Part shown: piece by piece, positions 7,692 through 16,323 of the stretch | Numbering within the stretch: the stretch's first letter is position 1 | Layout of the letters: each line of letters starts with the position of its first letter | Assembly (NCBI GenBank): GCA_002162795.1 | Contig: MAAY01000041.1 | Location: forward strand, 1-38,943 | Direction: 5' to 3' | DNA length: 38,943 nucleotides | From: Rhodobacterales bacterium 56_14_T64 | GTDB lineage: Bacteria > Pseudomonadota > Alphaproteobacteria > Rhodobacterales > Rhodobacteraceae | Notes under the pieces: model-generated | The model's database searches: none | What the model was told of the DNA's origin: nothing | Seen by the model: the letters and a program-made list of their open reading frames with translations, nothing else | Made by a program: the position numbers and the translations under genes

Positions 7692-8108
7692 TTATCCGTC
7701 TCGCCCAGCTTCGTTCGGATCGTTGGTGAACAGTGCGATCTTGTTCCCTTGAGGGTCGCGAAGGTAGCCAACATAGAAGTGAGGTCCATAGGAGGCACGA
7801 AAACCCGGCTGGCCCTCGTCAGAGCCGCCTGCGGCCAGCGCGGCGGCGTGAAGGTCACGAACATGCTGATGACTGCGCGCTTGAAATGCGATCATAGAAC
7901 CGTTCCCAGCCGATGCCGGACCTCCATCGAAGGTTGGTTTAACGTAGAAATCAGGCAAAATGGCCGACCGGCCCGATGGTACGGGCAGTGCGTAGCTTAG
8001 GCCTTCAGAACCTTCCTCCAATTCGTAATCAAGGGCTGGCAGGAACGCAGAGTAAAACCGTTTCGCACGAGCGATGTTATCAGAACCGACGGTGACGTAG
8101 GCAATCAT
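7692..8108 (-). CDS. VOC-family (glyoxalase-like) protein
   Basis: A 138-residue single-domain member of the vicinal oxygen chelate superfamily. It begins MIAYVTVGSDNIARAKRFYS, the first beta-alpha unit of the fold, with the paired half later (SHQHVRDLHAAAL, then FYVGYLRDPQGNKIALF). The DPxGN-I segment is typical of glyoxalase/bleomycin-resistance-like proteins, in which each half supplies metal ligands. The reaction cannot be read from the sequence; members include lyases, dioxygenases and binding proteins. It is a lone minus-strand gene downstream of the DegT-type gene (49-nt gap), so it could be the last gene of that array. Confidence 0.82.
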   Translation of the reverse strand: MIAYVTVGSDNIARAKRFYSAFLPALDYELEEGSEGLSYALPVPSGRSAILPDFYVKPTFDGGPASAGNGSMIAFQARSHQHVRDLHAAALAAGGSDEGQPGFRASYGPHFYVGYLRDPQGNKIALFTNDPNEAGRDG

Positions 8109-8157
8109 GCTGCGTGTACCTTTCTGGGATGGTCAGCCTGACATGTGATTGCATGAC

Positions 8158-9366
8158 TTAAGCGGCAACGCGGCCTTTAACTTCGGCAGCTGCCTCCAGC
8201 AGGATATCGGCAATCACGTCCAGCTCGTTCCGTTTCAGGCGGACTGGTAGGCGAACGTCGCAGGCCTTCATCAGCATGGCGCGGGTTTGCGGCAGATCGG
8301 GCAGATCTTTCAGGAACTGCCAGTTCCAAAACGCGCGGGCGTTGTCGCGGGACTGTCCAAAAATCTGCACTTTGAGGCCTCGCGCAGCTGTTGCCGTAGC
8401 AAAGGCTTGGATTTCGTGGGTGTCCATATCGACCAGATTGAACTGGATCGAATCCGGCGCGCGTACCTCAGGCGGTAATGGCGCGGGGACATCCAGAACC
8501 GGCGAACTATTTATCCGCTCGGCCACATAGTCATGGTTGGCCCGGCCATCACGGACCCGGCGCATCAGTTCGGGCAGTTGCGGACGGATCACCGCCGCCG
8601 ACAGGTTGCTCATCCGCAGGTTATAAAGCGGCAGTTGGTTCTGCCACTTGGCAAAGGCCTGCGCCAGTTCGAATGAATTATCGCCGCGCGGGCCTTTGTG
8701 TTTTTGCCAGTTGTGCTCGTAAGCGCCAGACATGATCACTGCGCGGGCCACCAGATCAGCGTCATCGGTGATCAGGATACCACCTTCGCCGGCGTTGATC
8801 ATCTTGTAGGACTGGAACGAGAAGCAGCCGATGCGCCCAATGGTGCCAATGTTGCGGCCACTCCAGGTGGTGCCCAGCGAATGGGCGGCGTCTTCGATGA
8901 CCGGAATGTCACGCGCCTCGCACAGCGCCATGATTGCGTCCATGTCCGAGGTATGGCCGCGCATGTGGCTGATCAGAACGGCAGCGATATCTTGGTCCAG
9001 CTTGGTCTCAAAATCAGCCAGGTTGATGCGGTAATTGTCGCCCACTTCGCAGAGGACCGGAATGCAATCGGCATGCACCACTGATGACGGAACCGCAGCA
9101 AAGGTAAAGCTGGGGATCAAGACGCGGGCGTCGCGTGGCAGATCCAGTGCCTTGAGCGACAGGAACAGGGCGGCGGAACAGGACGATACTGCCAGTGCGT
9201 ATTTGCTGCCCAGCAGTTCGGCAAACTCCTGCTCCAACAGCGCAACTGGCGCATCTTGCGTCGCTGTGTAGCGGAACAGATCACCGGACGACATCAGCGC
9301 GTCAATCGCTTCGCGGGCGGCGGCGGGGATGGGTTCGGCGTCATGAACGTTGGGAGGCAGCGTCAT
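8158..9366 (-). CDS. DegT/DnrJ/EryC1/StrS-family PLP aminotransferase
   Basis: A 402-residue fold-type I PLP enzyme. The PLP-phosphate region reads SSCSAALFLSLKAL, the aspartate motif is VIEDAAHSLG, and the Schiff-base lysine lies in FSFQSYKMINAGEGG near residue 210. Family members usually transfer an amino group from glutamate to keto-sugars, but some act on other substrates, and there are no sugar-nucleotide genes here. Instead it is the last enzyme of a minus-strand array with PuuB-like, PuuA-like and amidotransferase genes, so an aldehyde or keto product of that pathway is a candidate substrate; this is inference. AGGA about 9 nt upstream fits the ATG at 9366. Confidence 0.88.
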   Translation of the reverse strand: MTLPPNVHDAEPIPAAAREAIDALMSSGDLFRYTATQDAPVALLEQEFAELLGSKYALAVSSCSAALFLSLKALDLPRDARVLIPSFTFAAVPSSVVHADCIPVLCEVGDNYRINLADFETKLDQDIAAVLISHMRGHTSDMDAIMALCEARDIPVIEDAAHSLGTTWSGRNIGTIGRIGCFSFQSYKMINAGEGGILITDDADLVARAVIMSGAYEHNWQKHKGPRGDNSFELAQAFAKWQNQLPLYNLRMSNLSAAVIRPQLPELMRRVRDGRANHDYVAERINSSPVLDVPAPLPPEVRAPDSIQFNLVDMDTHEIQAFATATAARGLKVQIFGQSRDNARAFWNWQFLKDLPDLPQTRAMLMKACDVRLPVRLKRNELDVIADILLEAAAEVKGRVAA

Positions 9367-9504
9367 ATTTCAAAATCCTGAATTGAATCTTTGGAAAATG
9401 TAAAACAATGTTGGGCGACTGCCAAGGAAAATCCGATCAGCAACTGCTTAGCCAGTCAAATTTCATGCAACTGTTACTTGTGATGTCCGGTTTCTGGGGC
9501 TGGA

Positions 9505-10815
9505 TCAGACTCCCAGCCGGTCGCGCAGTGCGTACCAGGTCATCGCCAACACCAGTAGCGGAGAGCGGAGGCGAGAGCCGCCAGGAAAAGACGGAGCCGG
9601 AACCCGCGCCATGGTGTCAAACCCCTCGGCCTGACCCTGTATTGCCAGCGCCATCAACTGGCCGGCATGGGTGGCAGTTCCGACGCCGTGGCCGGAATAC
9701 CCCGAGGCGGACAGCACATTAGACCCAAGTCGCGCCAGATAGGGCATCCGTTTCATGGTGATACCTAAGGTGCCGCCCCAAGCATAGTCTACTTTGACAT
9801 CCCGCAGATGCGGAAAAATTTGCATCATCGGTTTGCGCACCACAGCCTCGATATCGCTGGGAAACCGGTAGCCATAGCTTTCGCCGCCGCCAAACAGCAG
9901 CCGCTTGTTGGCGCTGAGCCGGAAGTAATTGACCACAAATTTGCTGTCGGCCACCGCCACATCCTGGGTCAGGACTTTGGCTGCCTCATCTCCCAGGGGT
10001 TCGGTTGCGGCAATGAAATTATTGATCGGCATCACCCGTGCCGCGACCTGAGCATTGAGCCCGCCAAGATAGCCGTTACAGGCCAGGATCAGGTGATCCG
10101 CTGTGACACAGCCGGAACCGGTTGCGACCTTGACCTGTGTGCCGGGTTCAATCTGCACAACTTCACTTTGCTCATGGATTTGCGCCCCCGCAGCAGTTGC
10201 CGCCTGCGCCAGTCCTAGTGCATAGTTCAGCGGGTGCAGATGCGCCGCACCGTTATCGAGAAACCCACCGCGATATGCCGGTGAGGGGCACATCTGGTGG
10301 CAGGCCTGCAGATCCAAAATTTCTAGCTCACCATAGCCATAGCGATCTTGCAGATGGTGGCCGTAGTCATGCAGATGCGCCACGTCACCAGCACTAGAGC
10401 CGGTCCAAGCGACACCCGGCTTCAGGTCGCAATCGATTGAGTGTCGCTTGATAAGATCTTTGACCAGGTCCTTGGCCTCTTCGCCCAGCTGCCACAGTTT
10501 GGCGGCCTCCGGGTCGCCCATCAGCGCTTCCAGTCCCTGCTGATCCAACCGCTGCCCGCTGCCCAACTGGCCGCCATTGCGCCCCGAGGCGCCAAAGCCA
10601 ACACGATGCGCTTCCAGCAACACGACGCGAAGCCCGGCCTCGGCCAGATGCAGCGCAGCGGATAAGCCGGTATAGCCAGCCCCAACAATGCAGACATCGG
10701 CGCGCGTATCGCCACCCAGCGACGAAAAGGGGCCGAACCTGTTGGCGGTTGCGGCATACCAGCTCGGGGGATATTCGCCCTTGCGGTCATTGCTGTGCAG
10801 CAGGTTCAAACCCAT
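9505..10815 (-). CDS. FAD-dependent amine/amino-acid oxidase, PuuB-like (DAO family)
   Basis: A 436-residue flavoprotein of the D-amino-acid-oxidase superfamily. After an N-terminal extension (SWYAATANR, typical of gamma-glutamylputrescine oxidase relatives) comes the FAD-binding motif VCIVGAGYTGLSAALHLAEAG and then RVGFGASGRNGGQLGSGQR, where FAD pyrophosphate binding continues. A late segment, SASGYSGHGVGTATHAGQLM, is the C-terminal FAD contact. PuuB oxidises gamma-glutamylputrescine to the aldehyde with release of ammonia and peroxide; the substrate here is unproven. The ATG at 10815 is preferred to a TTG at 10827. It follows the PuuA-like gene after about 114 bp that contain a dispersed repeat. 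Confidence 0.87.
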   Translation of the reverse strand: MGLNLLHSNDRKGEYPPSWYAATANRFGPFSSLGGDTRADVCIVGAGYTGLSAALHLAEAGLRVVLLEAHRVGFGASGRNGGQLGSGQRLDQQGLEALMGDPEAAKLWQLGEEAKDLVKDLIKRHSIDCDLKPGVAWTGSSAGDVAHLHDYGHHLQDRYGYGELEILDLQACHQMCPSPAYRGGFLDNGAAHLHPLNYALGLAQAATAAGAQIHEQSEVVQIEPGTQVKVATGSGCVTADHLILACNGYLGGLNAQVAARVMPINNFIAATEPLGDEAAKVLTQDVAVADSKFVVNYFRLSANKRLLFGGGESYGYRFPSDIEAVVRKPMMQIFPHLRDVKVDYAWGGTLGITMKRMPYLARLGSNVLSASGYSGHGVGTATHAGQLMALAIQGQAEGFDTMARVPAPSFPGGSRLRSPLLVLAMTWYALRDRLGV

Positions 10816-10864
10816 TCGATCACCCAATCTGGCGAGGCGTCGATGGAGTTTCGCGCCGCTGATG

Positions 10865-10890
10865 TTTCTTTTTGCCCAAAATACTCAAAT
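10865..10890 (-). repeat. dispersed AT-rich repeat family 2, copy 1
   Basis: The minus strand contains GAGTATTTTGGGCAAAAAGA flanked by ATTT and AA. Near-identical copies are at 14470, 23671 and 23845. Confidence 0.8.
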
Positions 10891-10929
10891 CGCCACCGCC
10901 CCGCCTTGGCGCGCGGTGGCGACTCTGTC

Positions 10930-12288
10930 TCAAACGTTGAGTAACAAATGCTCTCGCTCCCAGGGCGAAATCACCTGCAGGAACTCATCGTATTCAGCGC
11001 GTTTCACGATCGAATAGACCCGGGCAAAGTCCTCGCCCAGCACCTTGTGTAGCTCTTCGGCACTGTCAAACAGGTCCAGTGCATCGCCCATCACCCGCGG
11101 AATATCCTCGTCAGCGGCATAGGCGTCGCCTTTGAATTCCTTGCTGGGGCGAACCGCGTTGACCAGCCCCAGATAGCCACAGGCCAGCGAAGCCGCGATG
11201 CCCAGATAGGGATTGCAGTCCATGCCAGCGATGCGGTTTTCCACCCGGCGCGCACTGGCCCCCGACAGCGGCACCCGAATGCCGGTGGTGCGATTGTCGC
11301 GGGCCCAGCTCAGATTGATCGGGGCCGCGTGGTCCTTCACGTAGCGACGGTAGGAATTGACATAGGGCGCCAGCACCGCAATTGCCGAGGGCAAGTGGGT
11401 CTGCAACCCGCCGATGAAGTGATGAAACGCCTCCGTCTCACCACCCTGAGGTCCGGAGAAGATGTTGTCGCCGGTCGTGATGTCGATGATCGAGTGATGA
11501 ATATGCATTGCCGAGCCTGGCTCGTTGGCAATTGGTTTGGCCATAAAGGTGGCATAGCAGTCATGCCGCAAGGCAGCCTCGCGGATCAATCGCTTGAAGT
11601 AGAACACCTCATCCGCCAGCTTGATCGGGTCGCCGTGCACCAGGTTGATCTCCAACTGTCCGGCGCCACCTTCCTGTGTGATGCCGTCAATCTCGAACCC
11701 CTGCGCCTCAGCAAAATCATAGATATCGTCGATCACCGGGCCAAATTCGTCCACCGCAGTCATCGAGTAGGCCTGACGGGCAGCAGCTGGGCGGCCCGAG
11801 CGACCCATCATCGGTTTGATTTCCTGCAAAGGGTCAGTGTTGCGGGCAACCAGGAAGAATTCCATTTCCGGTGCCACAACAGGTTTCCAGCCCTTGGCAG
11901 TATAAAGATCGACCACCCGTCTCAGCACATTTCGCGGTGAAAACGGCACCGGCTCGCCGGCGCTGTCAAAGGCGTCGTGGATCACCTGAAGGGTCCAGTC
12001 GCCGGTCCAGGGGGCAGCGGTGGCGGTACTCATGTCGGGGCGCAGCACCATGTCGCGTTCGATAAAGCCATCGTCGCCTGCGGCCTCACCCCAATCGCCG
12101 GTGATGGTCTGGTAAAACACGCTGTCGGGCAGGTGGAAATAGTCCTGCCGGGCAAATTTTGAGGCCGGAACCGCCTTGCCGCGGGCGATGCCAGGCAGGT
12201 CTGAGACAATGCACTCAACCTCGTCGAGACGCCGACCCTCCAGATAGGCTTTGGCGGCGTCGGGCAGGGTGGCGATCCAGTCGGACAT
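10930..12288 (-). CDS. glutamine synthetase family ligase, PuuA-like (first copy)
   Basis: A 452-residue member of the GS superfamily, closest in pattern to gamma-glutamylpolyamine synthetases. The active-site segments are present: APEMEFFL, EGGAGQLEINL, MHIHHSIID, NRTTGIRVP and VENRIAGMDCNPYLG. Such enzymes use ATP to join glutamate to an amine. The ATG at 12288 overlaps the amidotransferase stop (TGATG), showing translational coupling, so the two products probably act in one pathway: ligation here, glutamate release by the amidotransferase. The amine acceptor is not evident. The regulatory tyrosine-adenylylation region of ordinary GlnA is absent, which argues against a role as the main nitrogen-assimilation GS. 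Confidence 0.9.
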   Translation of the reverse strand: MSDWIATLPDAAKAYLEGRRLDEVECIVSDLPGIARGKAVPASKFARQDYFHLPDSVFYQTITGDWGEAAGDDGFIERDMVLRPDMSTATAAPWTGDWTLQVIHDAFDSAGEPVPFSPRNVLRRVVDLYTAKGWKPVVAPEMEFFLVARNTDPLQEIKPMMGRSGRPAAARQAYSMTAVDEFGPVIDDIYDFAEAQGFEIDGITQEGGAGQLEINLVHGDPIKLADEVFYFKRLIREAALRHDCYATFMAKPIANEPGSAMHIHHSIIDITTGDNIFSGPQGGETEAFHHFIGGLQTHLPSAIAVLAPYVNSYRRYVKDHAAPINLSWARDNRTTGIRVPLSGASARRVENRIAGMDCNPYLGIAASLACGYLGLVNAVRPSKEFKGDAYAADEDIPRVMGDALDLFDSAEELHKVLGEDFARVYSIVKRAEYDEFLQVISPWEREHLLLNV

Positions 12289-12968
12289 CAAGTCCTCTCT
12301 TTCGTAAAAAATGCGGCCATGAAGGCGGCGATTTCGGCGGTGTTCAGTGGTCCGTTCAGGGTGTCGCTGGCGGCATCAAGAATGGCATCAGGCACCACGC
12401 CCCGGCCGCGCTTTTCGATGAGCCCGGCGACAAAGGCGGTGGAAAATTCGGGGTGGGGTTGCAGCGTCCAGATGGTGTCGCCATAGGCCAGAACACCATT
12501 GGCGCAGAAATCGCTGCCAGCCAAAACGCGCGCACCTTCCGGCGGCGTTGTGACCTGATCTTGATGCCAGGCATTCAGAGACAGGGTTTGACCGTCTTGT
12601 TCATATTCAACACGCCCCACGGCCCAGCCGCCGGGATATTTCTCGACCGTGCCACCCAGCGCCTGAGCGATGATTTGGTGGCCAAAGCAGATGCCGACCA
12701 GGGGCAAGGCTTTGGCATGGATTGCGCGTACCAGTTCTTCAAGTGGCGGTATCCAAGGATGATCCTCATAGACACCGAATCTAGAACCGGTGATTAGCCA
12801 GCCGTCAGCCGCCTCGGGTCCTGCGGGAAAGACGCCGTCGAGCACGGCATAGGTCTCGAACTCAAAACCATGACCGTCCAGCAGGGTGCAAAACATCTGG
12901 TCATAGTCGCCAGCCGTATCTATCAGCGTATCCGGGGCGCGGCCGGTTTGCAGAATTCCGATTTTCAT
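12288..12968 (-). CDS. class I glutamine amidotransferase-like hydrolase
   Basis: A 226-residue triad-type GATase. The nucleophile cysteine is in GICFGHQIIAQALGG near residue 94 and the His-Glu pair in QPHPEFS near residue 180. It resembles free-standing GMP-synthase-like amidotransferases rather than E. coli PuuD, which has a GGxD-rich start, but it could serve the same step, hydrolysing a gamma-glutamyl amide. Its stop overlaps the start of the PuuA-like gene, which strongly suggests a shared pathway. The N-terminus MKIGILQTGRAPDTL is complete; the ATG is at 12968. Confidence 0.88.
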   Translation of the reverse strand: MKIGILQTGRAPDTLIDTAGDYDQMFCTLLDGHGFEFETYAVLDGVFPAGPEAADGWLITGSRFGVYEDHPWIPPLEELVRAIHAKALPLVGICFGHQIIAQALGGTVEKYPGGWAVGRVEYEQDGQTLSLNAWHQDQVTTPPEGARVLAGSDFCANGVLAYGDTIWTLQPHPEFSTAFVAGLIEKRGRGVVPDAILDAASDTLNGPLNTAEIAAFMAAFFTKERT

Positions 12969-13029
12969 GGGTCACCTGAATTTGATCAAATTTAGCCTAG
13001 CCGAGGCTTGGGCAGCATACAAGAGGGGC

Positions 13030-14349
13030 TCAGACTGACTCGAGCAGCGACAGCCAATGGGTCTCAATCGGGCGCTGTGCGAACAGTCGCAACTCTTGCC
13101 GCTTGGTCATCACCAAATTACTGATCAGCATGGCAGGCAGGATACGGGCTATCAGCGCAGAGCCCTCAAAGGCATCAATGGCGCTGCCCCAATCCGTAGC
13201 CAGTTGCGGCAGGTCCTCAACCTCATAGGCATTGCCGGTGGTTGGCGCGGGCGGTTGCATCTGGTCTTCGATGCCGACCATGGCAGCGCCTAGAACGGTG
13301 GCGAGCATCAGATAGGGATTGATGTCACCGCCTGCGACCCGATGTTCAATGCGCCGCGCGGCAGTAGCGCCGCCAGGAATGCGGATAGCAGTGGTGCGGT
13401 TCTCATACCCCCAGGCAGCACCTGTGGGCGCATGGGCACCGGGCACCAGCCGTGTGTAGGAATTTCCCTGAGGTGCAAACACCAGAGTGCTGGCGGGCAT
13501 CGCCGCCAGACAGCCAGCCACGGCTTGTTGCAGCAAGTCTGATCCGGTTTCACTGCCGTCATCAAAGACGTTGTTTCCGTCCTGATCTACTACTGAGAAA
13601 TGCACATGCATGCCGTTGCCAGCCTCATCCGCATAAGGCTTGGCCATAAATGTCGCGGCAAAGCCATGTTTGCGGGCAACCCCTTTTACCAAGGCCTTGA
13701 ACAGCCAGGCATCATCCGCAGCGCGCAGTGCGTTCTGATGGTTGAGGTTGATTTCGAACTGACCCAGCCCGCCTTCGGAAATTGCGGTCTGGGCTGGAAT
13801 GCCCATCGCAGCAGAGGCGTCATACAGATCAGTAAAGAAGGCATCAAAGGCATCCAGCTCGGCCAGAGACACAATGGCATGGCAGTCCAAAGCCCGACCT
13901 GTCACCGGATTTTTCGGCGGGCAGGGCTGTTCACTGCTGGCATCGACCAGGTTGAACTCCATTTCAGTGGCGGCCATCACCGTCCAGCCGCGATCCGCGT
14001 ACCGTGCAAGAACCATTTCCAACACATGGCGGGGATCGCCCAAGAATGGTGATCCATCCTCGTGATACATCATCATCGGCACCAGTGCTGATGGGGTTGC
14101 CAGCCAGGGCATCGGCACCGCACCGCGATTGGTGGGCAGTAATATTCCGTCGGCATCGCCAGTTTCAAATACCAGCGGGTTGTCGTCTATGTCGCTGCCC
14201 CAAAGGTCTAGGTTCAGGGTGGACAGCGGCATCCGGGCGCCACCTTTATCCAGTTTGGCTGCTGCCTCAGAAGGCATGCGTTTGCCACGCATCTGGCCGT
14301 TCAGGTCGCTGGCGGCGATCCGGATAGTGCGGAGGTTGGACAGGTCCAT
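13030..14349 (-). CDS. glutamine synthetase family ligase, PuuA-like (second copy)
   Basis: A 439-residue GS-superfamily protein, a distant paralogue of the ligase encoded at 10930-12288. It carries AATEMEFNL, SEGGLGQFEINLNH, NGMHVHFSV, YENRTTAIRIPGG and RRIEHRVAGGDINPYLM. The N-terminus (IRIAASDLNGQMRGKRMPS) matches the usual start of gamma-glutamylpolyamine-synthetase-like proteins. It lies 61 nt upstream of the amidotransferase on the same strand. Two ligases beside one oxidase may mean two amine substrates, or two subunits of one enzyme. It starts with ATG at 14349. Confidence 0.9.
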   Translation of the reverse strand: MDLSNLRTIRIAASDLNGQMRGKRMPSEAAAKLDKGGARMPLSTLNLDLWGSDIDDNPLVFETGDADGILLPTNRGAVPMPWLATPSALVPMMMYHEDGSPFLGDPRHVLEMVLARYADRGWTVMAATEMEFNLVDASSEQPCPPKNPVTGRALDCHAIVSLAELDAFDAFFTDLYDASAAMGIPAQTAISEGGLGQFEINLNHQNALRAADDAWLFKALVKGVARKHGFAATFMAKPYADEAGNGMHVHFSVVDQDGNNVFDDGSETGSDLLQQAVAGCLAAMPASTLVFAPQGNSYTRLVPGAHAPTGAAWGYENRTTAIRIPGGATAARRIEHRVAGGDINPYLMLATVLGAAMVGIEDQMQPPAPTTGNAYEVEDLPQLATDWGSAIDAFEGSALIARILPAMLISNLVMTKRQELRLFAQRPIETHWLSLLESV

Positions 14350-14469
14350 GTTGGGCTCCCTTAGTGCTTGGGAGTGGTTTTAGCGCAGGACGACGCGCGC
14401 GCCAAGATAATTTGATCAAAAGTGTTCGGTCGCGCCAAAGGGCCAACGTGTGTCCTATTCCAACCAGCG

Positions 14470-14495
14470 CTTCTTTTTGCCGAAAATACTCAATT
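14470..14495 (-). repeat. dispersed AT-rich repeat family 2, copy 2
   Basis: The minus strand reads GAGTATTTTCGGCAAAAAGA, one base from the copy at 10865. It lies between the ABC permease and the second PuuA-like gene and may mark the boundary of two transcription units. Confidence 0.8.
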
Positions 14496-14545
14496 CTACT
14501 GGTGCTCCAAGTTGGGGTACCAGAGATTTTCATCGATCCACTAGC

Positions 14546-15352
14546 CTAGCGGATCAGGTTCATCCGCAGTTTCAGTTTGGTCCGGCGAGCCTGCGGTAGG
14601 TGGCGGTTCAACCGTTTGTTAACCTGTCCATAGACACCAATGATCACCAGCGTGAGAAGGATGAAGTAGAAGGCTAGGATGGGGTAGGGGATAAACGGGT
14701 TGAAGGTCTTGTCGGCAAAGTAGTTGGCGTAATACAGCGCGTCTCCCTTCTGCCGCCAGGTTGGAAACCCCGAGAAATAGACCAGTGTAGTGGCATGAAA
14801 CATAAAGATTGCTTCGTTGGTATAGGCGGGCCAGGCCAGCCGCAGCATGGTGGGCCAGATGATCTGGCGGAACCTGGACCAACCGGTCATGCCGTAAGCA
14901 TCCGCCGCGTCGATATCGCCCTTGGGGATCGAGCGTAAAGCACCATAAAAGATTTCGGCGCTGTAGGCCGAGGTGTTGAGGAACAGCACCAGAAGCGCGC
15001 CCAGCCAAGCTGAGGTCAGGGACGAAAAGAACGGGCTTGCGGTCTTCAGTTGTAAAAACAGGAAGTAGGCAAAGAAGAACTGGATGAACAGCGGCGAGCC
15101 ACGAAAGAGAAAGATGAACCACTCGGCTGGTTTGCGAAAGACGGGGTTTTGCGAGCTTTTGGCGACAGCCAAAGCAGTTGCGAAAAAGAATCCTGTGATA
15201 ATCGCCAAAATGCCAAAGTAGACATTCCAGATCAGCCCGGATCCAATCAGGGTGAACTGCTCACACAGGGTAAAGTCACTGCGCGGCAGCAGTCGTTCGC
15301 CGTAGCCAAGCGAGCGCAGGCCATAGTCCTGTAAGGTCTGAAGACAGCTCAT
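14546..15352 (-). CDS. polar amino acid ABC transporter permease (HisM-like)
   Basis: A 268-residue inner-membrane permease of the PAAT/His-Glu-Arg family. Hydrophobic segments include LIWNVYFGILAIITGFFFA, FFFAYFLFLQL and LAFYFILLTLVIIGVYG. The cytoplasmic EAA-like loop reads GALRSIPKGDIDAADAYGMT, which docks the ATPase. The ATG at 15352 overlaps the stop of the upstream permease (ATGA), so a longer frame starting at 15493 is rejected. With its partner it forms the heterodimeric channel that takes substrate from the binding protein encoded at 16324. Confidence 0.92.
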   Translation of the reverse strand: MSCLQTLQDYGLRSLGYGERLLPRSDFTLCEQFTLIGSGLIWNVYFGILAIITGFFFATALAVAKSSQNPVFRKPAEWFIFLFRGSPLFIQFFFAYFLFLQLKTASPFFSSLTSAWLGALLVLFLNTSAYSAEIFYGALRSIPKGDIDAADAYGMTGWSRFRQIIWPTMLRLAWPAYTNEAIFMFHATTLVYFSGFPTWRQKGDALYYANYFADKTFNPFIPYPILAFYFILLTLVIIGVYGQVNKRLNRHLPQARRTKLKLRMNLIR

Positions 15353-16230
15353 GACGCTTTCCTTTGCGCAGCGCCGCCTACGGTGGCCTGACCATGTGAC
15401 AGCCGAACCCTCAGCCGGTCGAGGAATATTTCGGAGACCTTGGTGAAGGCCAGATAGAACACCAGCAGCGCCAGGAAATACCACATGCGCCAATCACCAT
15501 GCGGGTAGGCGGTGAACTTGGCGGTTTTAGATCCACCCAACTCGCGCGCCCAATAGACGATGTCTTCGACACCCAGCAGGAACAGCAGTGGCGTGGCTTT
15601 GATCAGCACCATCCACAGGTTCGACAATCCGGGCAGGGCGTAGATCCACATCTGCGGCACCAGGATGCGCCAAAACGTCTGGCGGTGGCTCATACCGTAA
15701 GCCTCGGCGGTTTCGATTTGGGCGTGCGGCACAGCGCGCATAGCACCAAACAGAACATTGGCGGCAAAGGCGCCAAACACCAGGGCAAAGGTCAGCACAG
15801 CGAGCGAGAAGCCATATGTCTCGTGCATCCATTGTGGAGAGGAGCCAAGCGGCATCTTAGCGATGTCGCAGACTAAAAAGTCGCTGCCTTGGCGGATCGG
15901 CTGATCCCAGTCGGGGCATTTGACCTGATGCCGCAGCCATTCGATGCCCTGATCCAGTGCGATTACAAAGAACAGGAAGAAGGCGATGTCGGGGACACCG
16001 CGCACGATGGCGATATAGCCTTTGCCCAACCAGCTGAGCGGTGCAAAATTCGCGCGTGCTGCCATCGCACCGCCAAAGCCAAACAGCATTGCGGCAGGGG
16101 CGGTGATCGCCAGCAACAAAAGTACCGTGCCAAACGAGAGATAGAACGACGCGTGTTTCCCGGTGGTCAGGTAGCACGACAGCCACTGGAAACCTTCCAG
16201 AACTGAGGGGTCAGAGCAATAAGAGAAAAT
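15349..16230 (-). CDS. polar amino acid ABC transporter permease (HisQ-like), probable ATT start
   Basis: The permease partner, about 293 residues. The ATG/GTG/TTG-initiated frame begins only at a TTG at 16119, inside the first membrane helix. Reading further upstream gives IFSYCSDPSVLEGFQWLSCY and LTTGKHASFYLSFGTV, which matches the normal N-terminus of this subfamily. An in-frame stop at 16246-16248 and the absence of any ATG, GTG or TTG codon before 16119 point to ATT at 16228-16230 as initiator, with GAGG about 7 nt upstream. The EAA loop is GAMRAVPHAQIETAEAYGMS. A long periplasmic loop rich in Cys and Pro (CPDWDQP, then DFLVCDIAK) lies between helices. The stop overlaps the next permease start. 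Confidence 0.85.
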   Translation of the reverse strand: MFSYCSDPSVLEGFQWLSCYLTTGKHASFYLSFGTVLLLLAITAPAAMLFGFGGAMAARANFAPLSWLGKGYIAIVRGVPDIAFFLFFVIALDQGIEWLRHQVKCPDWDQPIRQGSDFLVCDIAKMPLGSSPQWMHETYGFSLAVLTFALVFGAFAANVLFGAMRAVPHAQIETAEAYGMSHRQTFWRILVPQMWIYALPGLSNLWMVLIKATPLLFLLGVEDIVYWARELGGSKTAKFTAYPHGDWRMWYFLALLVFYLAFTKVSEIFLDRLRVRLSHGQATVGGAAQRKAS

Positions 16231-16270
16231 GGCGGACCTCGTCGACTAAACATGTTCGAGTGTAAGAGAC

Positions 16271-16300
16271 GCAAAGGGGAGCACTGCCCCCCTTTGCTTT
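16271..16300 (-). terminator. stem-loop between binding-protein and permease genes
   Basis: GCAAAGGGG (16271-16279) pairs with CCCCTTTGC (16289-16297) around a 9-nt loop. It lies just after the binding-protein gene and before the permeases in the direction of transcription. There is no long T tract on the minus strand, so partial termination or protection of the mRNA end is more likely than full termination. Such hairpins commonly set the high binding-protein to permease ratio in ABC operons. Confidence 0.65.
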
Positions 16301-16323
16301 GAACGTATGGTTAAAGCAACGGC

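Noticed and set aside
12288-12968. Naming the amidotransferase puuD
   Set aside because: The motifs fit GMP-synthase-like stand-alone amidotransferases as well; the substrate is unproven.
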